Source: Cristatella mucedo (Eukaryota > Bryozoa > Phylactolaemata > Cristatellidae). From it: 64,000 nucleotides of DNA. Positions within the stretch are counted from its first letter, which is position 1. Each line of letters opens with the position of its first letter. The notes below the pieces were generated by a model that made no database searches, was not told the origin of the DNA, and worked only from the letters and a program-made list of their open reading frames with translations. The translations under genes and the position numbers were made by a program. The stretch is taken from NCBI GenBank assembly GCA_009760855.2, contig WPIO01000023.1, positions 4,365,501 through 4,429,500 of the forward strand, in the 5' to 3' direction. This document shows positions 23,156 to 35,416 of the stretch, in pieces.

Positions 23156-25977
23156 CTGAAAGAAAGAAAATTGCTTGTTTAATCTAACGCAGAAGACACT
23201 CAATCGCAAAAGCAGCGATTATTCAGCATGCACGTGCACTGGGAAAAAGCACGACCAGTACACTGCTAGTCTTCTCCGTGTCAATGTTCCTTGCAAATGC
23301 GACACACAAGCAAACTAGGAAATCTGTTTTACCGGCATTAGCTCACGTCAAAGTAAAAAAAAGAAGCTTAGGGCCGGTTTATTCGTCGGAGGCTTTCATA
23401 TAGCAGAATCAGATATTTAGTGAATATCACTCCGGCTTGCAGTGGACCAAACAAGAGAATTGTGTGTAACCAAGTCTAGAGCCAACGCCAATCAAAATTA
23501 CGAACGGATCGAAACTCCCATTAGTAATCTAACCGTTGCACCAAGACGACCAATTTAGTTTACCCCCGCAGATAGATCAGAAGAAGTTTGGCACTATATG
23601 AGTAAAATATTACTGAAAAAACTCTGTTGAATATGAGCGACCTGTATGGGTTCTAAAGCCAGAACATTATCTCTAACGATGTATGCATCCACGGTATCAA
23701 CATCGGTGGCGCGACTACGACAGGGCTTTAAATTCCACTGAATTTAATTGAATCCCACTTTCCTCGCTAGAAATTACAACAGCCAAATTTCCATAGTGAC
23801 GACGTTGAAGCCAGTTCGCTCGCCTCGCAAATTTCGGTAGATGTTGGGAGTGCTAAATTGGCTAGAAACCGAGTAATGTCGCAGTCATATACATGCATTC
23901 GAGACGCTTATACTCATCAAGTTGTATAAAGTTATGTATTTCTTGTCTTCCAAGCATGAAACACTCTCCAACGTGCCTGGCTCTCGTCCAAATCCAAGAA
24001 AGTGCACAGATCCGGAGGCCCTCCGCCGCCCGCCCACTCGCCATCCATCCCAAATGGTCGTGAATGGAACCGCTAGTCGGCCAAGCGCCCCGCCCCCCGA
24101 AGATGCCGCTCCCACATCCGCCCACGGATAGCTATAAGATAAAGAATTAAACCATGCCTATAAAAAGATCGTGAGCTTAAAAATCGATGAGTTCCTCGTT
24201 TTTTGCATCGGTTATCTCTATTTGGCTTCTGGAGTACCAATAACTTCTCAGGCAGCGAGTTATAAAGCGCCTGAATAAAGCTTTGGTTCTCTCAGGCGCA
24301 ATAAAAAAAAAAGTACTATTAGGTCAGTGGATATAGGCTAACAGCAGTAACCGTGGCTCAGCTTTCAAAAGTCCGGACCCTAGAGCAGAAGTAGGCTCCA
24401 CACTCTGAAGGTATATGCTTATGATTGTCGTAATAAAAAACACTTGGAAGATACTTATACCCCGAGCACAAACTCACTTACTTTTCATATCCTACGTGGC
24501 ACCAGCGTCGTCAAACGTAATTAATGATCCTGTTCATTTTCATAGTGGCTACAAAATGTCTATGCAATGTTTACAGAGTCGCGGATTTTGGGACGTCCTC
24601 CACCGGCCAGGGCTCGGCGGCGGCTTGCCGAACGACCGCAAGGTTGCCTTCGCGGGAGTAGAATTTCTCTGCGAGAATGGCTGCTGATAATCGAAAAAAA
24701 ACTAACTCGGCGCGTCCAGAAGCCAGAGCCTCCGATTGCTCCACGACGCGCGCTCATCGAGGAGGCCGGTGGCTCGTTAGCTGGCTCCCATGACCCGAGA
24801 GACCAGCGCCCCCAGTAAGAGGCAGCGCGGCTGCTTCAACGGCTGCTCTTTTGCCCGAAGGTCGCTCTCGATGCCTCCAAGACTTATCGATTTTGCGGCC
24901 TGCAGTCATCTAGGGCACATACTCGTTGCTGTCAGACGGGAGAGGCAGATGTCTGCGATAATGGCCGGCCGCGGTCCCGTCGTCGATAACTAAATCTGGA
25001 CGTATCAGGCTGCCACTAGCCCCAAAGTGATGGTCGCCGGCTGTCGCGCGTAATCCCGGAGAGGCGGCGATCAAACGGTTTGAGACAAGTTCATGCCTGG
25101 CTATGACAATCGGCATCACCGGACCGCAACGGTAGAGCAAGTGAGGTAGTGAGCTTCCTCCAGATCAAGACGGAGGCAGAACGCTGCTGGCTGGGTCGAA
25201 TAACGAACGACGGCACTGAGCATGGATCGGAAGCAAGTTTAATCAAGAATTGAAATGCTGTGAATCCGTTCTGGACCCCCAAGAAAGCACTGCGATTTTT
25301 GTCACATGTTTTTAAATTAAAAATGTACTTATAAATAACAAATCTTGTTTTAAAAACAATACAATGGAATGTCTTGCAGTAAATGGGTTTTATAAATCCT
25401 AATATACAAGAGTAACTTGGAGATCAGACGACTTGAAGATGCTGATAGAGTTAGAGGACAAAAGCTGAAATGAATATATGAATCATCCTCTCCAATTTTT
25501 GACCTTTTCACCGGGCTTTCCTCGCTTTCAGTTTATTGGCTGTGCCTTTACGCGGACGCACCGATTGTTATCAGGTATGGGATGAACTCTCACACGACGA
25601 TATTGCGTAAATAGAGTACGGTGAGTACTTAGCTGCTTCTATCGTCGTCGGATTTAACACCGGAGTCTGGCGATCTTGTACGTCCAAGCACTGCGATGGC
25701 TCGCTCGAGTCTGTCTGGGAGCGAACCAACAGGCCTGTGCTTGGTGTCACACCTGGATCATAGCAGCGTCTTGGAATGAAATTTCGTTCGCTGCCCGACC
25801 CTTATAGGCCCGAGTAACCGCACGAAATGTGACGTTCGCTGTGGCAACTAGCGGTGGAGTATCTGAAGTTGGCTCGTAACCCGAATTTTAGCTCAAAACT
25901 CAAAGTAAAAAATCTGTCGAGAGACAGGTCGTATCTCAAAACACTCGTACGTTGAGACAGTCGTAAGCTGAGGTTTC

Positions 25978-25980
<3 letters not shown>

Positions 25981-26021
<41 letters not shown>

Positions 26022-26057
26022 ATATATACACACATATATATATATATGTATATATAT

Positions 26058-26120
<63 letters not shown>
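25981..26120. repeat. (TA)n / (CA)n compound microsatellite
   Basis: Alternating TA, TG and CA runs over 140 bp, with TA runs at both ends able to form cruciforms. The Tyr/Ile-rich reading frames here are not genes. Confidence 0.95.
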
Positions 26121-26124
<4 letters not shown>

Positions 26125-26995
26125 CCTCTCAGATGTTTTCGAACCAACCAATTTGGAACCCTCTGCCACTTCTAAGTCCTCATCACTACAGTTTCAGAAA
26201 AATCCTAGCCAATAGTAGGTCACATGCAACTTTTCGGCATCTGACGATTTCTGATTCCAATTGTAATGAAAACAAATGCTAACTTATTACGGCAGCATCT
26301 GGCAATGATCCCTCGGCACTCATTCATTCTGTAGAGTATTTCTTACGCAAAGAAAATCAACCAATTGTTATTAAAATGCCTCTGCTATTTAGCATCCTTC
26401 GCCTGTGTGTCCCTTCGCGTTCCGACATATGGGTCAGAAGTATCTGACTCCATCTGCTGAAAAGTGAGTAATCTGCGAAAGGTTCCTGTCTCATCTTCTC
26501 AGACACGCTAGGGTTGACGATTAGCGCACTGTGCCATCACACTCAGGCCGAAATGACAGCTGTCTCGATGTACCTATCGCACCTGCCAAAACTAGCAAGC
26601 TTCATTAGACCGTTAAGGTACATGACGCTTACCTGAATTTTAAAACTTAATTCTGAGTTGTGCCTGTGCATCTGCATGACAGATGCTTACTCGCAGCCAA
26701 GATTTTTGTCCTTCAGAGAGGAATAGGCGGAATCGCATCCTCTCGTTAGAATGATCAAGTTCTTTACCTACACCCACCGGTGCCGCCTCCGCTCCGCCAG
26801 CCGTTGGTCCGATTAAAATATTCAAACCTTTTATAAGCGAATTTTCGAATGGCGTAGCATAATTCTAGCTGGAAAGAATCCCTGCAAGCAATCAGAAGCT
26901 AGCCCGGTAAGCTCAGCCGCCAGTCCGAATTGCGGCGCGATACTGGAACGTCGTGAAGTCAACCAGTCGGGTTTAGACTGCTGCTAGAGCAAGAG

Positions 26996-27185
26996 CGGCG
27001 GTTCTCAACCTTCCTAGTACTGCAACCCTTTAGTACAGTTCCTCGTGCTGTGGCGAACCCCAACCATAAAAGCATAGTGCGGAAAATGTGGAAATGCGCG
27101 TTTTCCGATGGTCGATGGGAGACCGTTGTGAAAGGGCCGTTCGACCACCAAAGGGGTCGTTCGACCCGCGGGTTGAGAACCGCTG
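26996..27185. mobile_element. SPIN-like hAT MITE
   Basis: A 190-bp element with inverted termini CGGCGGTTCTCAACC (left) and GGTTGAGAACCGCTG (right), differing at one position. Subterminal blocks (GAACCCCAACCATAAAA, TTTTCCGATGGTC, TGTGAAAGGGCCGTTCGACC, CCAAAGGGGTCG) match, from memory, the SPIN (SPACE INVADERS) family of non-autonomous hAT transposons. It has no coding capacity. The flanking octamers AGCAAGAG and CGTTAGAG are only partly alike (5 of 8), so the target duplication is decayed or coincidental. Other hAT MITEs share the CAGNGGTTCTCAA terminus, but the internal blocks favour SPIN. Confidence 0.85.
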
Positions 27186-27877
27186 CGTTAGAGGCCCGTA
27201 GCAGCTCCTGAGTTATGATTATTGGGAATGGGATGTGTCACCATAAGATACGGCTTAGAGCTTATAGAATATAAATCTGAAATTATGATTAGTGGGTTGT
27301 AATTTATGCCTCGTCATACACATGCGATCGATTTTGGCTGTGGACTATAAATTAATGTTAAAGTATGGGCGTTCTTGATTGTTGCCGTAATATAATATAA
27401 TTCATTCGTGTAGCGCCCCAAGAGAACTTGATCTCTCGGCTATCGTAGCCATACCAGTATGAAACGGTGCGGCTTTTGCGACTCGCTAGCTGTGCTTCGC
27501 AAGGCGTTAGCTTCACTAATATCTCTAGCATATGCAGTAAGGACTGGCGCCGCTACGTGCTCTGCCGTAATAATGATAGCTAGTCTTTTGCGCAGCACCC
27601 CCCAAGAGAACCGAATCTCTATGCGTGCCTTGTAAAATGCACTGCAAGAGGAGCAATAACCAAGAGTCAGTGACGAGCAAGTATTCGTGCATAAGCGAGT
27701 ATACTGAAACGCAAAACTATTGTTACGAACGCTCTGTAGTGACTTCTGCACTCAAGTCCTCAGGCCACATAACCCGCTCGTAGAGACGCTGCCTTTGCAC
27801 AGACTCAAGATGAATGAAAAATTTAAAAAAAAAACTGAGCCAGCGACCGGGAAGCGAGAAAACGGGTCGTAAATGCT

Positions 27878-27961
27878 GCGGGTGTGCAGACAGTATAGCA
27901 GAATTAATGACAGCTGTCTCAAATAGACAAATACGCGCGGGTGTGCAGACAGTATAGCAGA
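27878..27961. repeat. 25-bp direct repeat pair
   Basis: GCGGGTGTGCAGACAGTATA plus GCAGA occurs at 27878-27902 and 27937-27961, identical, with 34 bp between the copies. Confidence 0.85.
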
Positions 27962-28810
27962 TCTCGTGCGGCGCCCAAGTCACAAGGCCAATTTTCAGAC
28001 ACGCTCACTCTGCTATGCGGCCACCGCCGCATTGCGCTTCAGGGGAAATGAATTGCAGATATATTGCCGGCACAGAACTCGAAGTTGACATCGCGAAGCC
28101 CATTCATTACCAGTCTCTCAGCCGACAAGTTCCGCTCGCGCGTCTCCGCCGCGAGTAAGCGACTTCACCAGTTAGAACTGAGAACTGCAACTACTCAGTT
28201 TTAACGGAAGAAGCCTTCAACTGCTATAACATGTTCTATTAGAGCACAAAGTGCTGAGTGACCGTCGCTGTGCTCAGTGCACACCGACGGCTTCGCATTG
28301 CAACCGCTTTACTATTTAGGTAGATTTCAGTGACGCGAGGAGAGAATGCAACACGATTCTGCTGACCGGAGTTAGAGTGAAACTTTGCTCTCCGAATCGA
28401 GTCGAGTGAATTTCTCAATTAAGTGGATCCATAATCGCTGCTCATAAGAGAATCCCTCATCCTTTTTTAAAGATAATCTCATTAGCATATAGTTTAGACA
28501 ACTGCTTCGTACCCATCGCGACATTAGTAGAGTGCTCAATCGACGCCTCCCGCGTCCGAGCAGACGACGCTCTCCGGAGTACCGCTCGTCAAGCCCGGCA
28601 ACGCCCAGCCCTTTCGGCTAGTAATGCTCATCATGCCCTGCAAAGAAAGTACAGTCCGCCTGGAGAACAGCAAAAATTACAAGCGCACGCCGCGAAAACG
28701 TCGCGAAGCCCAGCAGTCGAAACTGAGAGAGAAAAACTAGGACCCAACCGAGTGACCCCCAGATAGCAAATGACTCACCCAGCGTCTCCGCCTGCTTTCT
28801 CACCCAAACC

Positions 28811-28878
28811 TCCGACTCCGATCTGACTTCCGACTCCGATCTGACTTCCGACTCCGATCTGACTTCTGACTCTGATCA
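28811..28878. repeat. 18-bp tandem repeat, about 3.8 copies
   Basis: Unit TCCGACTCCGATCTGACT occurs three times exactly (28811, 28829, 28847), then a diverged partial copy. Confidence 0.95.
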
Positions 28879-28957
28879 AACTAGCGCTCAGCGTCGGAAT
28901 CATGAGCTTGAGAGGCATAGCATAGTCGACGATCGACAGTCTATGTTAGTAGTTAGT

Positions 28958-28958
<1 letters not shown>

Positions 28959-29006
<48 letters not shown>

Positions 29007-29345
29007 CACTTGATAAAGCGCCCTTAGAGAACTTAATCTCTCTTTAGGCGCTTTACATTTGCTGCAAAGTGAAATGCAATTGAATAGTAAGTAAAATCAT
29101 GCTTGAAAAACAAACTAAATGAATAATATGGTTAGGGGTGACATGCACAGGGTCAGCATGCACAGTGTCAGCACGCATAAGCACATCAAGGACGAATCAC
29201 AGGGACCCACTAAATGCTGTCCTAAATAGGTGTATGTTTAAGTTCCTTTTAAGTGTGGTCAGGTCAGGGGATGTTCTGACCCAGGTCGGGAGGGAGTTCC
29301 AGGCTTTGGGAGCATACGAACTAAATGCACGGTCTCCAAAGTTAT
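28959..29345 (-). mobile_element. LINE-A 3' end with (AAT)n
   Basis: Begins with about 15 AAT units (28959-29004), then the reverse complement of the hairpin and of the 3' UTR and the [14 protein letters not shown] coding end. It is among the best-preserved LINE-A tails. Confidence 0.9.
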
Positions 29346-30560
29346 ACTAAGGTCGTTGGGATGGTGCTGGGCGAGGGGCGTTTGAATCCCACTCCCAGCT
29401 CCGAACCTGACCCGAAGGACACGCCCTCCAGACTTCTCACGACTGGGAATCGCAGTTCAGTCACTGCGAGTAGGGCTCCGGCACGCCAAAACTAATGACC
29501 GGCTCAAATTTTAATCGCACGCCCTGACATATTAGTTAAATCACGAGTCGCTCTGTTTGCATTTTGGTTACGTAGTGATCGTAACTCGATAATCCTCTTA
29601 ATCCTTGCAATTTAATTATCTACTCTCTTACGGTATTCTGTAATATTTTATCCGCTTTGAAGAACAATAAGTTATTTTTATTGACGAGGGCTTTAACATG
29701 TGTGATGCACGGTGCACTGCTTTTGGCCCTTATGTAGATATTAGTTGATGTAGAGATACCTGTAACTCTTCCGGTTTAATCTTTGGCAGAATTGGTGAAC
29801 TTGGCAAATTTATAGAGCACCACAAAAGCTATCGAATTAACCTATGACGAGAAAAATATGCAAAATTTTCGAAGAAATCCAGAGTTGGAAGCTTACGTAA
29901 TACTTAATTCGCTGGTGGAATGTCTATATGGTAAATTGTGAAGCAGTCTAAGCTCGGCGATGAGATAAAAAAAAAGATAATGCTTAAGCTCAATTTATTT
30001 TCTGCTACCCTCTTGATGCCCATGTAAAGGTCAATGTGATTGTCAGCTTAATTCACATAGAGATTTTCTTGCCTCTTCTTTAACAAGCTTCTGTTTCTAT
30101 TTTGGGTCGACTTGCTCTGGCTGAACGCAGCCGTCTTACGTCAGCTCGTTATAGTCTGTTCTAGCGACCATTTGGCTTTTAGCCAGAGTCTCTGCTTTGG
30201 ATGCTTGCTGCAGCTGGAAATTTACTAGATAGAAAGAGGAGGCAATTCACGATCTGGGAGTTGGAGACTAAGCCCCATCCTCTGTTGGAGGTAGCCAGCG
30301 AGTCCAGACCCCACGCGGAAATTCGAAAGGGGGTCGACGAGTACTAATTACGCGAGTGGAGCTAATTCCTCAACACACGTGACCGCAATCGTAACGGAGC
30401 GCTGGCGCGGGTGGTCTAGCCGCCGCCCGCTCCGTTAACGGTGCATTATGGTGGAAGCCGACTGAGCTCAGCATGGTGCCGCCAGGAGTTGCTGCGTAGC
30501 ACCAGCTGCCAGAGCAGCGCATTCGATGGTCGTTTTCTACTCGATTCTTGTTCGATCGCC

Positions 30561-30571
30561 AACATGGCGAC
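30561..30571 (+). promoter_or_regulatory. YY1-like motif over a start codon
   Basis: AACATGGCGAC fits the AANATGGCGNC YY1 consensus. In animal genes this motif often sits at the transcription or translation start. The surrounding 30360-30620 is GC-rich. Confidence 0.5.
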
Positions 30572-30701
30572 GCAGCGCCCCTCGGGATCTGTGGGCGATC
30601 TCCTTCCCCCAGCTATGACTCGAACTGGCATACAAAGCTCGCCGTCACCCAGCCTAAAAGTCCAGCAGGAGCACATCAGACATCAGAAATCACTTGATGA
30701 G
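30564..30701 (+). CDS. Candidate first coding exon (46 codons), gene uncertain
   Basis: The ATG has a strong Kozak context (GCCAACATGG). It opens a 46-codon stretch beginning MATQRPSGSVGDLLPPAMTR and ending HIRHQKSLDE, followed by GAG|GTATTG, a usable donor in phase 0. I do not recognise the peptide. The next plus-strand gene (CTTNBP2NL-like) has an acceptor in the same phase at 38877, so this may be its first exon with an 8.2-kb intron; vertebrate CTTNBP2 also starts with a short divergent leader. Equally, it could be the start of an unrelated gene. No stop precedes the ATG in frame until above 30441. Confidence 0.45.
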
Positions 30702-31159
30702 GTATTGATGCGCGTTGCCGATTGCAGATCGCTATGGCTCGACGTTTCACCTTATGGAGCGTGCATTATGTCCTGCTAATTTACTCTTGGAGCAATTCTC
30801 TTTCTCATTGATCTGCATAGTGCGTACTAGCACCTACTCTGAACATACTCATCAGTTATACGTACTGACATCTGGCTTGACTATGCATGGTCCCAACAGC
30901 TCTTTGAAACCTAGACATAGGGTATCTGTACCCTATCAACTTGCTTTGCAACCCTATCTTCACGGATCTCACCGAGGCGTTTACTTTGTTTATTTTGCAG
31001 TCTCGTTTTTCTGAAAGTGAATATTTCCGCGAAGCTCCGCGTGTCTTTCTTTTTGGTCCGACGGGATCTCCACTTCGTTGCTCTGATCGCCGGCAATGCT
31101 TGATTGCCCTACCGTACATGTACGTATGTATCTGTCAAGTCGGGCCAACCTGGACAAAT

Positions 31160-31485
31160 AAGAGTAATAGTAATAATGCATTTGTGTAGCGCCCACAGAG
31201 AACTGAATCTCCTTCTAGGCACTTTACAGATGCCATAAAGAAAGCATGTCCAAATGATTAGTGGTAACATTCGCAATCGGTCAAGGATAACATTGTTAGA
31301 GGGACATGAACAGGGTCAACACGCAGATGTGGTTAGTAGTACCTGGCACGTTGTCAGCAAGCGCAAGCACACAAAGAACGAATCACAAGGATCCGTTAAA
31401 TTCTGATATAAACAGGTGTTTAGAGCTTCTTTTTAAATGTCGTCATGTCAGGGGATGTCGTGACTTCAGTCGGGAGTGGGATGAA
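31160..31485 (-). mobile_element. LINE-A 3' end
   Basis: AATAATAGTAATAATGCATT at the start, then the reverse-complement hairpin arms (TAGCGCCCACAGAGAACTGA) and the LINE-A 3' UTR blocks. Confidence 0.8.
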
Positions 31486-32753
31486 TGGAACCGGACCGAT
31501 CCGAAGTTGCTTGCTTTCTTAAATTCTGGCTTGGGCATCATTAGTGCCATCTATTTGTAATTGCAGGTAGAAGATGAAATGGTATCTATAAAGCACTAGC
31601 ATTGTATCTCTGAGGCACTGACTTCCCATGTAGCAAACATCTAAAATGTAACTCGGCTGCCCTTGCGTTGACCAAGGTGCATATACACATACTCCACTGT
31701 GCATTTTTGGGAAGATTGAGTCTGCCATTTAATGCCAGGGTGCAGACAATCCTCTGCCGTCGGGAGACATGATCAGTACTATGGCTCCCGGCTAACCATT
31801 TTCATTTCCAACACGTGTAAAGTGCCTAGAAATAGATGAGTTCTCACGGGGCAATATACAAGTTTTGTAGTTATTGTGTGTAAACTGCTGCCTAGCAACT
31901 ACATGAAAGCCTGTCTGAAAACAGCTGGTGCTTTAATTGCTCGGCAGGTGACATGATCTATCGGGGTTCGAAAACTAATTTTATCGCAGGCATAGGTTTC
32001 AAATTGTGGGCCATATATTACGTAGTCACTGAATTCTTCCTCCACAGTGTGTATCTAATAGGGCAGATCTGTGAGTAACTACTGCCAAAGGCCATTGCAA
32101 AACTTATACAAATGAATTTAAAAATATGGTCGATCAAACCAAATGCTGCTGGCAAACGAGTTGGAGTTTCAGGCTGAAATTGGGAGGGTTCTATTTTTAT
32201 TGCTCAGCAGCTCAGTTTGGAGGTCCTGGCGATGAAGCTGGACAGCATTAGAGTTTGGCTGAACCAGTGAAAATTGCCACAGATTTTGCAGCTAGCTGTG
32301 CAGATACTAGTTGGCTTTGTTATACCAGCAGTCCGTCCTTGAGATAGCCTCTAGCGAGCATCTGTTCGAGTAAGTGGCACTAGCTTATGTTAGCTGTCAA
32401 CAGTGGTTACAATACGCTCTTTGGCAGACACGCTTGAGAATGGAAGGGGGTGGTTGCTGACAGGCTGAGCGACCTCGGTCGTGGTGCAGTTTGGAGCCTG
32501 CTTCATTGTGCCTACTCGTGTGTCCTAGCCATTGCTTGCAGCTGTGATATCGGATTGCATTGGCATGGCTGAGCAGGTAAGCACCTCCTGACAGTAGCAG
32601 TAGCAGTAGCATCTACAAATGGCACCAGTGCATGATAAGCAGTTCGATTGATGATAGCTAGGGGCTTTGTGCTGCATTCACACCATGCTGCAGTTATCGT
32701 GTTCACGATCATGTTTCATGGCTTCAAAAGGCAGCCGACAAGTGAGCGAGAAT

Positions 32754-32757
<4 letters not shown>

Positions 32758-32807
<50 letters not shown>
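32758..32807. repeat. (GA)n microsatellite
   Basis: Twenty-five GA units. Confidence 0.95.
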
Positions 32808-32810
<3 letters not shown>

Positions 32811-35334
32811 GTGTGGCAAAGTTGGGGTCGAGTGGACATGAAGAATCCGGCCGTCTGAGGCAAGCCGATGGGTGCAGCTCTTCTCCATGATCTGGCCTGG
32901 TGTTGCCTAGCTGCAAAGCTACCTGCCTATATTTTTTCACTCGGATGCCTGTCCACACGTTAAATCCCAATCCCGTTCCTCCTCTGCAATCGTTGCTGTG
33001 CCGGCTGGAAAGGACGATCCGGCTCGAGTAGAATTGCTGACTGGTGTGCTGCCCTTCCCGATTCTGCACTGATTATGTGATTGGCAGCCCTGACTCATGC
33101 CGTCTCAGGCAGCTCTTGATGTTAGGCCATCCTGTGGCCGTCCTGCACTTCCAGGGTTGCATGTGAGGTGTTGATATCATGTTGGTGCTGGTGGGCCATC
33201 ATTGACAATGGCTTGGAGAGGGGGCTGCCACCCACTATCTGTGCACTCCCTGTAAGAAGTCATTGTTTACTCACCTTACCGGTCAGTGAATTCCTACGAA
33301 TTTCTGCCAATCGCAAGATCAAAAGCCTAGATTACTTGTGCAAATATCTGTGACAGATTATTTCGATACAGTTAATAACGCAAGTGAGTGGATGAGTTAT
33401 AATCTCAGTGAAACATTTTTTAAATAAGGCTTATATTGGTTTAATGACATGAAAGTGGGACTCTGGCGCATCGAGGAAATCGGGAGTGTTCTTTGAGTAT
33501 CAAGCAAGTGCCTTATCTATGGCACTCGCAGGTCTACGGGTGATCCATGGGCATGTGGCAATCCTTGATGCTGGCTAGGTATTCAGAGGCTGATGCTTCA
33601 TTGAAACCGGACCTGCCTACCCTGACTTCATTTCCAGTGTGACTGTACTTGGCACAGAATATTTCAGAAACTATGTAAGTGCCAGTATTACTGCCAAAAA
33701 TAGATTTTACGAACTCTTTACCAGACAAACTGAAAAAGCAGTCAACTTGTGAGAAAGTGGGTTGATTAAGTTTGTTTAAATCCGAGGTAGCTTACCGTCG
33801 TAGTCTCATGCTTGCTCTGCCCGTGGTACACCAGTGTAAGTACAATAGCCGAGCTTTAGCTAGCTTTCTTGTCAACTGCTGTGAAGTGATCTGGTCTAGG
33901 CTGGGCCGATATTGGATCAACAACCAAGCAGAGCTATTTATTGTACATAACTTCTTATGCACCCTTGCAGATCTCAGCAACTGCATCATGCCTTGATTGC
34001 AAGTTGGGTTGTTTTTACTGTCAACAGCACTGTCAATTTTAGTTTCCTTGCCCTGGCCTTTTCCTTGGTATTAAAAGATGGCGTAGCACACAAAAAAGCA
34101 CTTTAAGCAAGTATCAGCAAACATGATAGCAACAATCTCCATAAAAGGCTAGTCACTGGCCAGTCCATACAAGTAAAGGGGGGGGGGTAAATACTTCAAA
34201 GGGCTAATAAATGAATATCCTAGACTGTTCAGAGGACTAACGACTTCAATATTAAACCGTCAAGATTTGGAGGTGGCAAAGTGTCTGATCAAACTGCGAT
34301 TAGGGTACGATCTTCAGCAAAATATATAGGGATAGATTGTTCAAATGGGCCGCTGGATAAGGGCGTGCTGGTAGTAATCCACATACTCAGTGATGAGGCC
34401 GATAGGAAGGCTGCCCCTTGCAATGAATGCTGCATCTGCTACATCGGTTGCGCTGCGATGAAGTCATCTCTGGGACTTCATATTTACGGTCTTTTACGTG
34501 TGTGGTTTGTTTCGTTGTTAGCTTGCCTAAGTTTTCTTGCTTTAATATTAGTGAACGTCCACACGAATTACTTCAGACGAGCACACCACCGGGTTTGTGC
34601 CTCTCCCCCCCCCCGAAGCTGCCCGGCAGGCCTGAGGAGTGGATGGGGGGGGGCAGCATATTTGCTTTGAATGGAAATGCTTGTGCTTGCAAAGCTGGGC
34701 ACAATGCCTAGAGCTAGGACAGGGGTCCTCTTGGGTGAGCAATACAGAGTATAGAGCAGCAGCAGCAGCTTCTGCGGCAGCGGCGGTTGGGAGGAGGGAC
34801 GGTTAGATTAGTGACTGCTGCTGTCACTGGGTAGTACCTGGGGGTATTTCGGTACCTGGTTTACGTGGTGCAGCTGCCGGGGCATTCTGTGCATCCCATT
34901 TCACGAAGCTGCTGGCTGTGCAGCAGTGATTCTCATGCCGGACGTCGCTCTGCTCGAGTGCCTGCACGATTTTTTCTTAGCTCGGCTCTGTCTCCTAACC
35001 CCCACCCACCCACCCACCCAACCCTCCTCCGGTTTACATTGCTGGTTTGCGAATCGACGTCGATGCCTGCAGCAATGCCTAATCGATCGTCAGCTCATGC
35101 TTGCAGTCCGAGTGGTCGTGGCCTTGCCTGGTTTTGTCTCACCTTCCTTCAGCCAACCGGCCTCCGTGCGAGCGACGGCTCGCGCATCTTGCCTCACGGG
35201 ATGCTGCATTGCAGCGCGATCTCCTAGTGGTTAGGCCTGCCGTGGTTTCGTGCCGTGGGCTTAATTTGGCAAGGCTAGGGCAGCTGCAGACCAGGCAAGC
35301 CCGACTGTAGTTGTGCTATTCTGTGCTAGAGAGT

Positions 35335-35336
<2 letters not shown>

Positions 35337-35413
<77 letters not shown>
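35337..35413. repeat. (CT)n microsatellite
   Basis: Thirty-eight uninterrupted CT units, the longest pure dinucleotide run on this strand of the window. Confidence 0.95.

Positions 35414-35416
<3 letters not shown>

Larger units (their letters stand above)
23156..30560. other. Region between VPS8 exons and candidate plus-strand promoter
   Basis: The first VPS8 exon and promoter should lie here, but I cannot place them. 24560-25200 is GC-rich and CpG-rich and is the most promoter-like part. Recognised contents are the TA/CA tract, SPIN-like MITE, small tandem repeats, SINE-tail fragments near 27395-27450 and 27590-27665, and a LINE-A fragment. About 25200-25860, 26130-26990, 28000-28800 and 29350-30360 show nothing I can name. 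Confidence 0.6.

Noticed and set aside
24683-24799. Plus-strand 38-codon ORF starting MAADNRKKTNSARPEA in a CpG-rich patch
   Set aside because: No donor, no homology and a short length; it may only reflect the GC-rich VPS8 upstream region.
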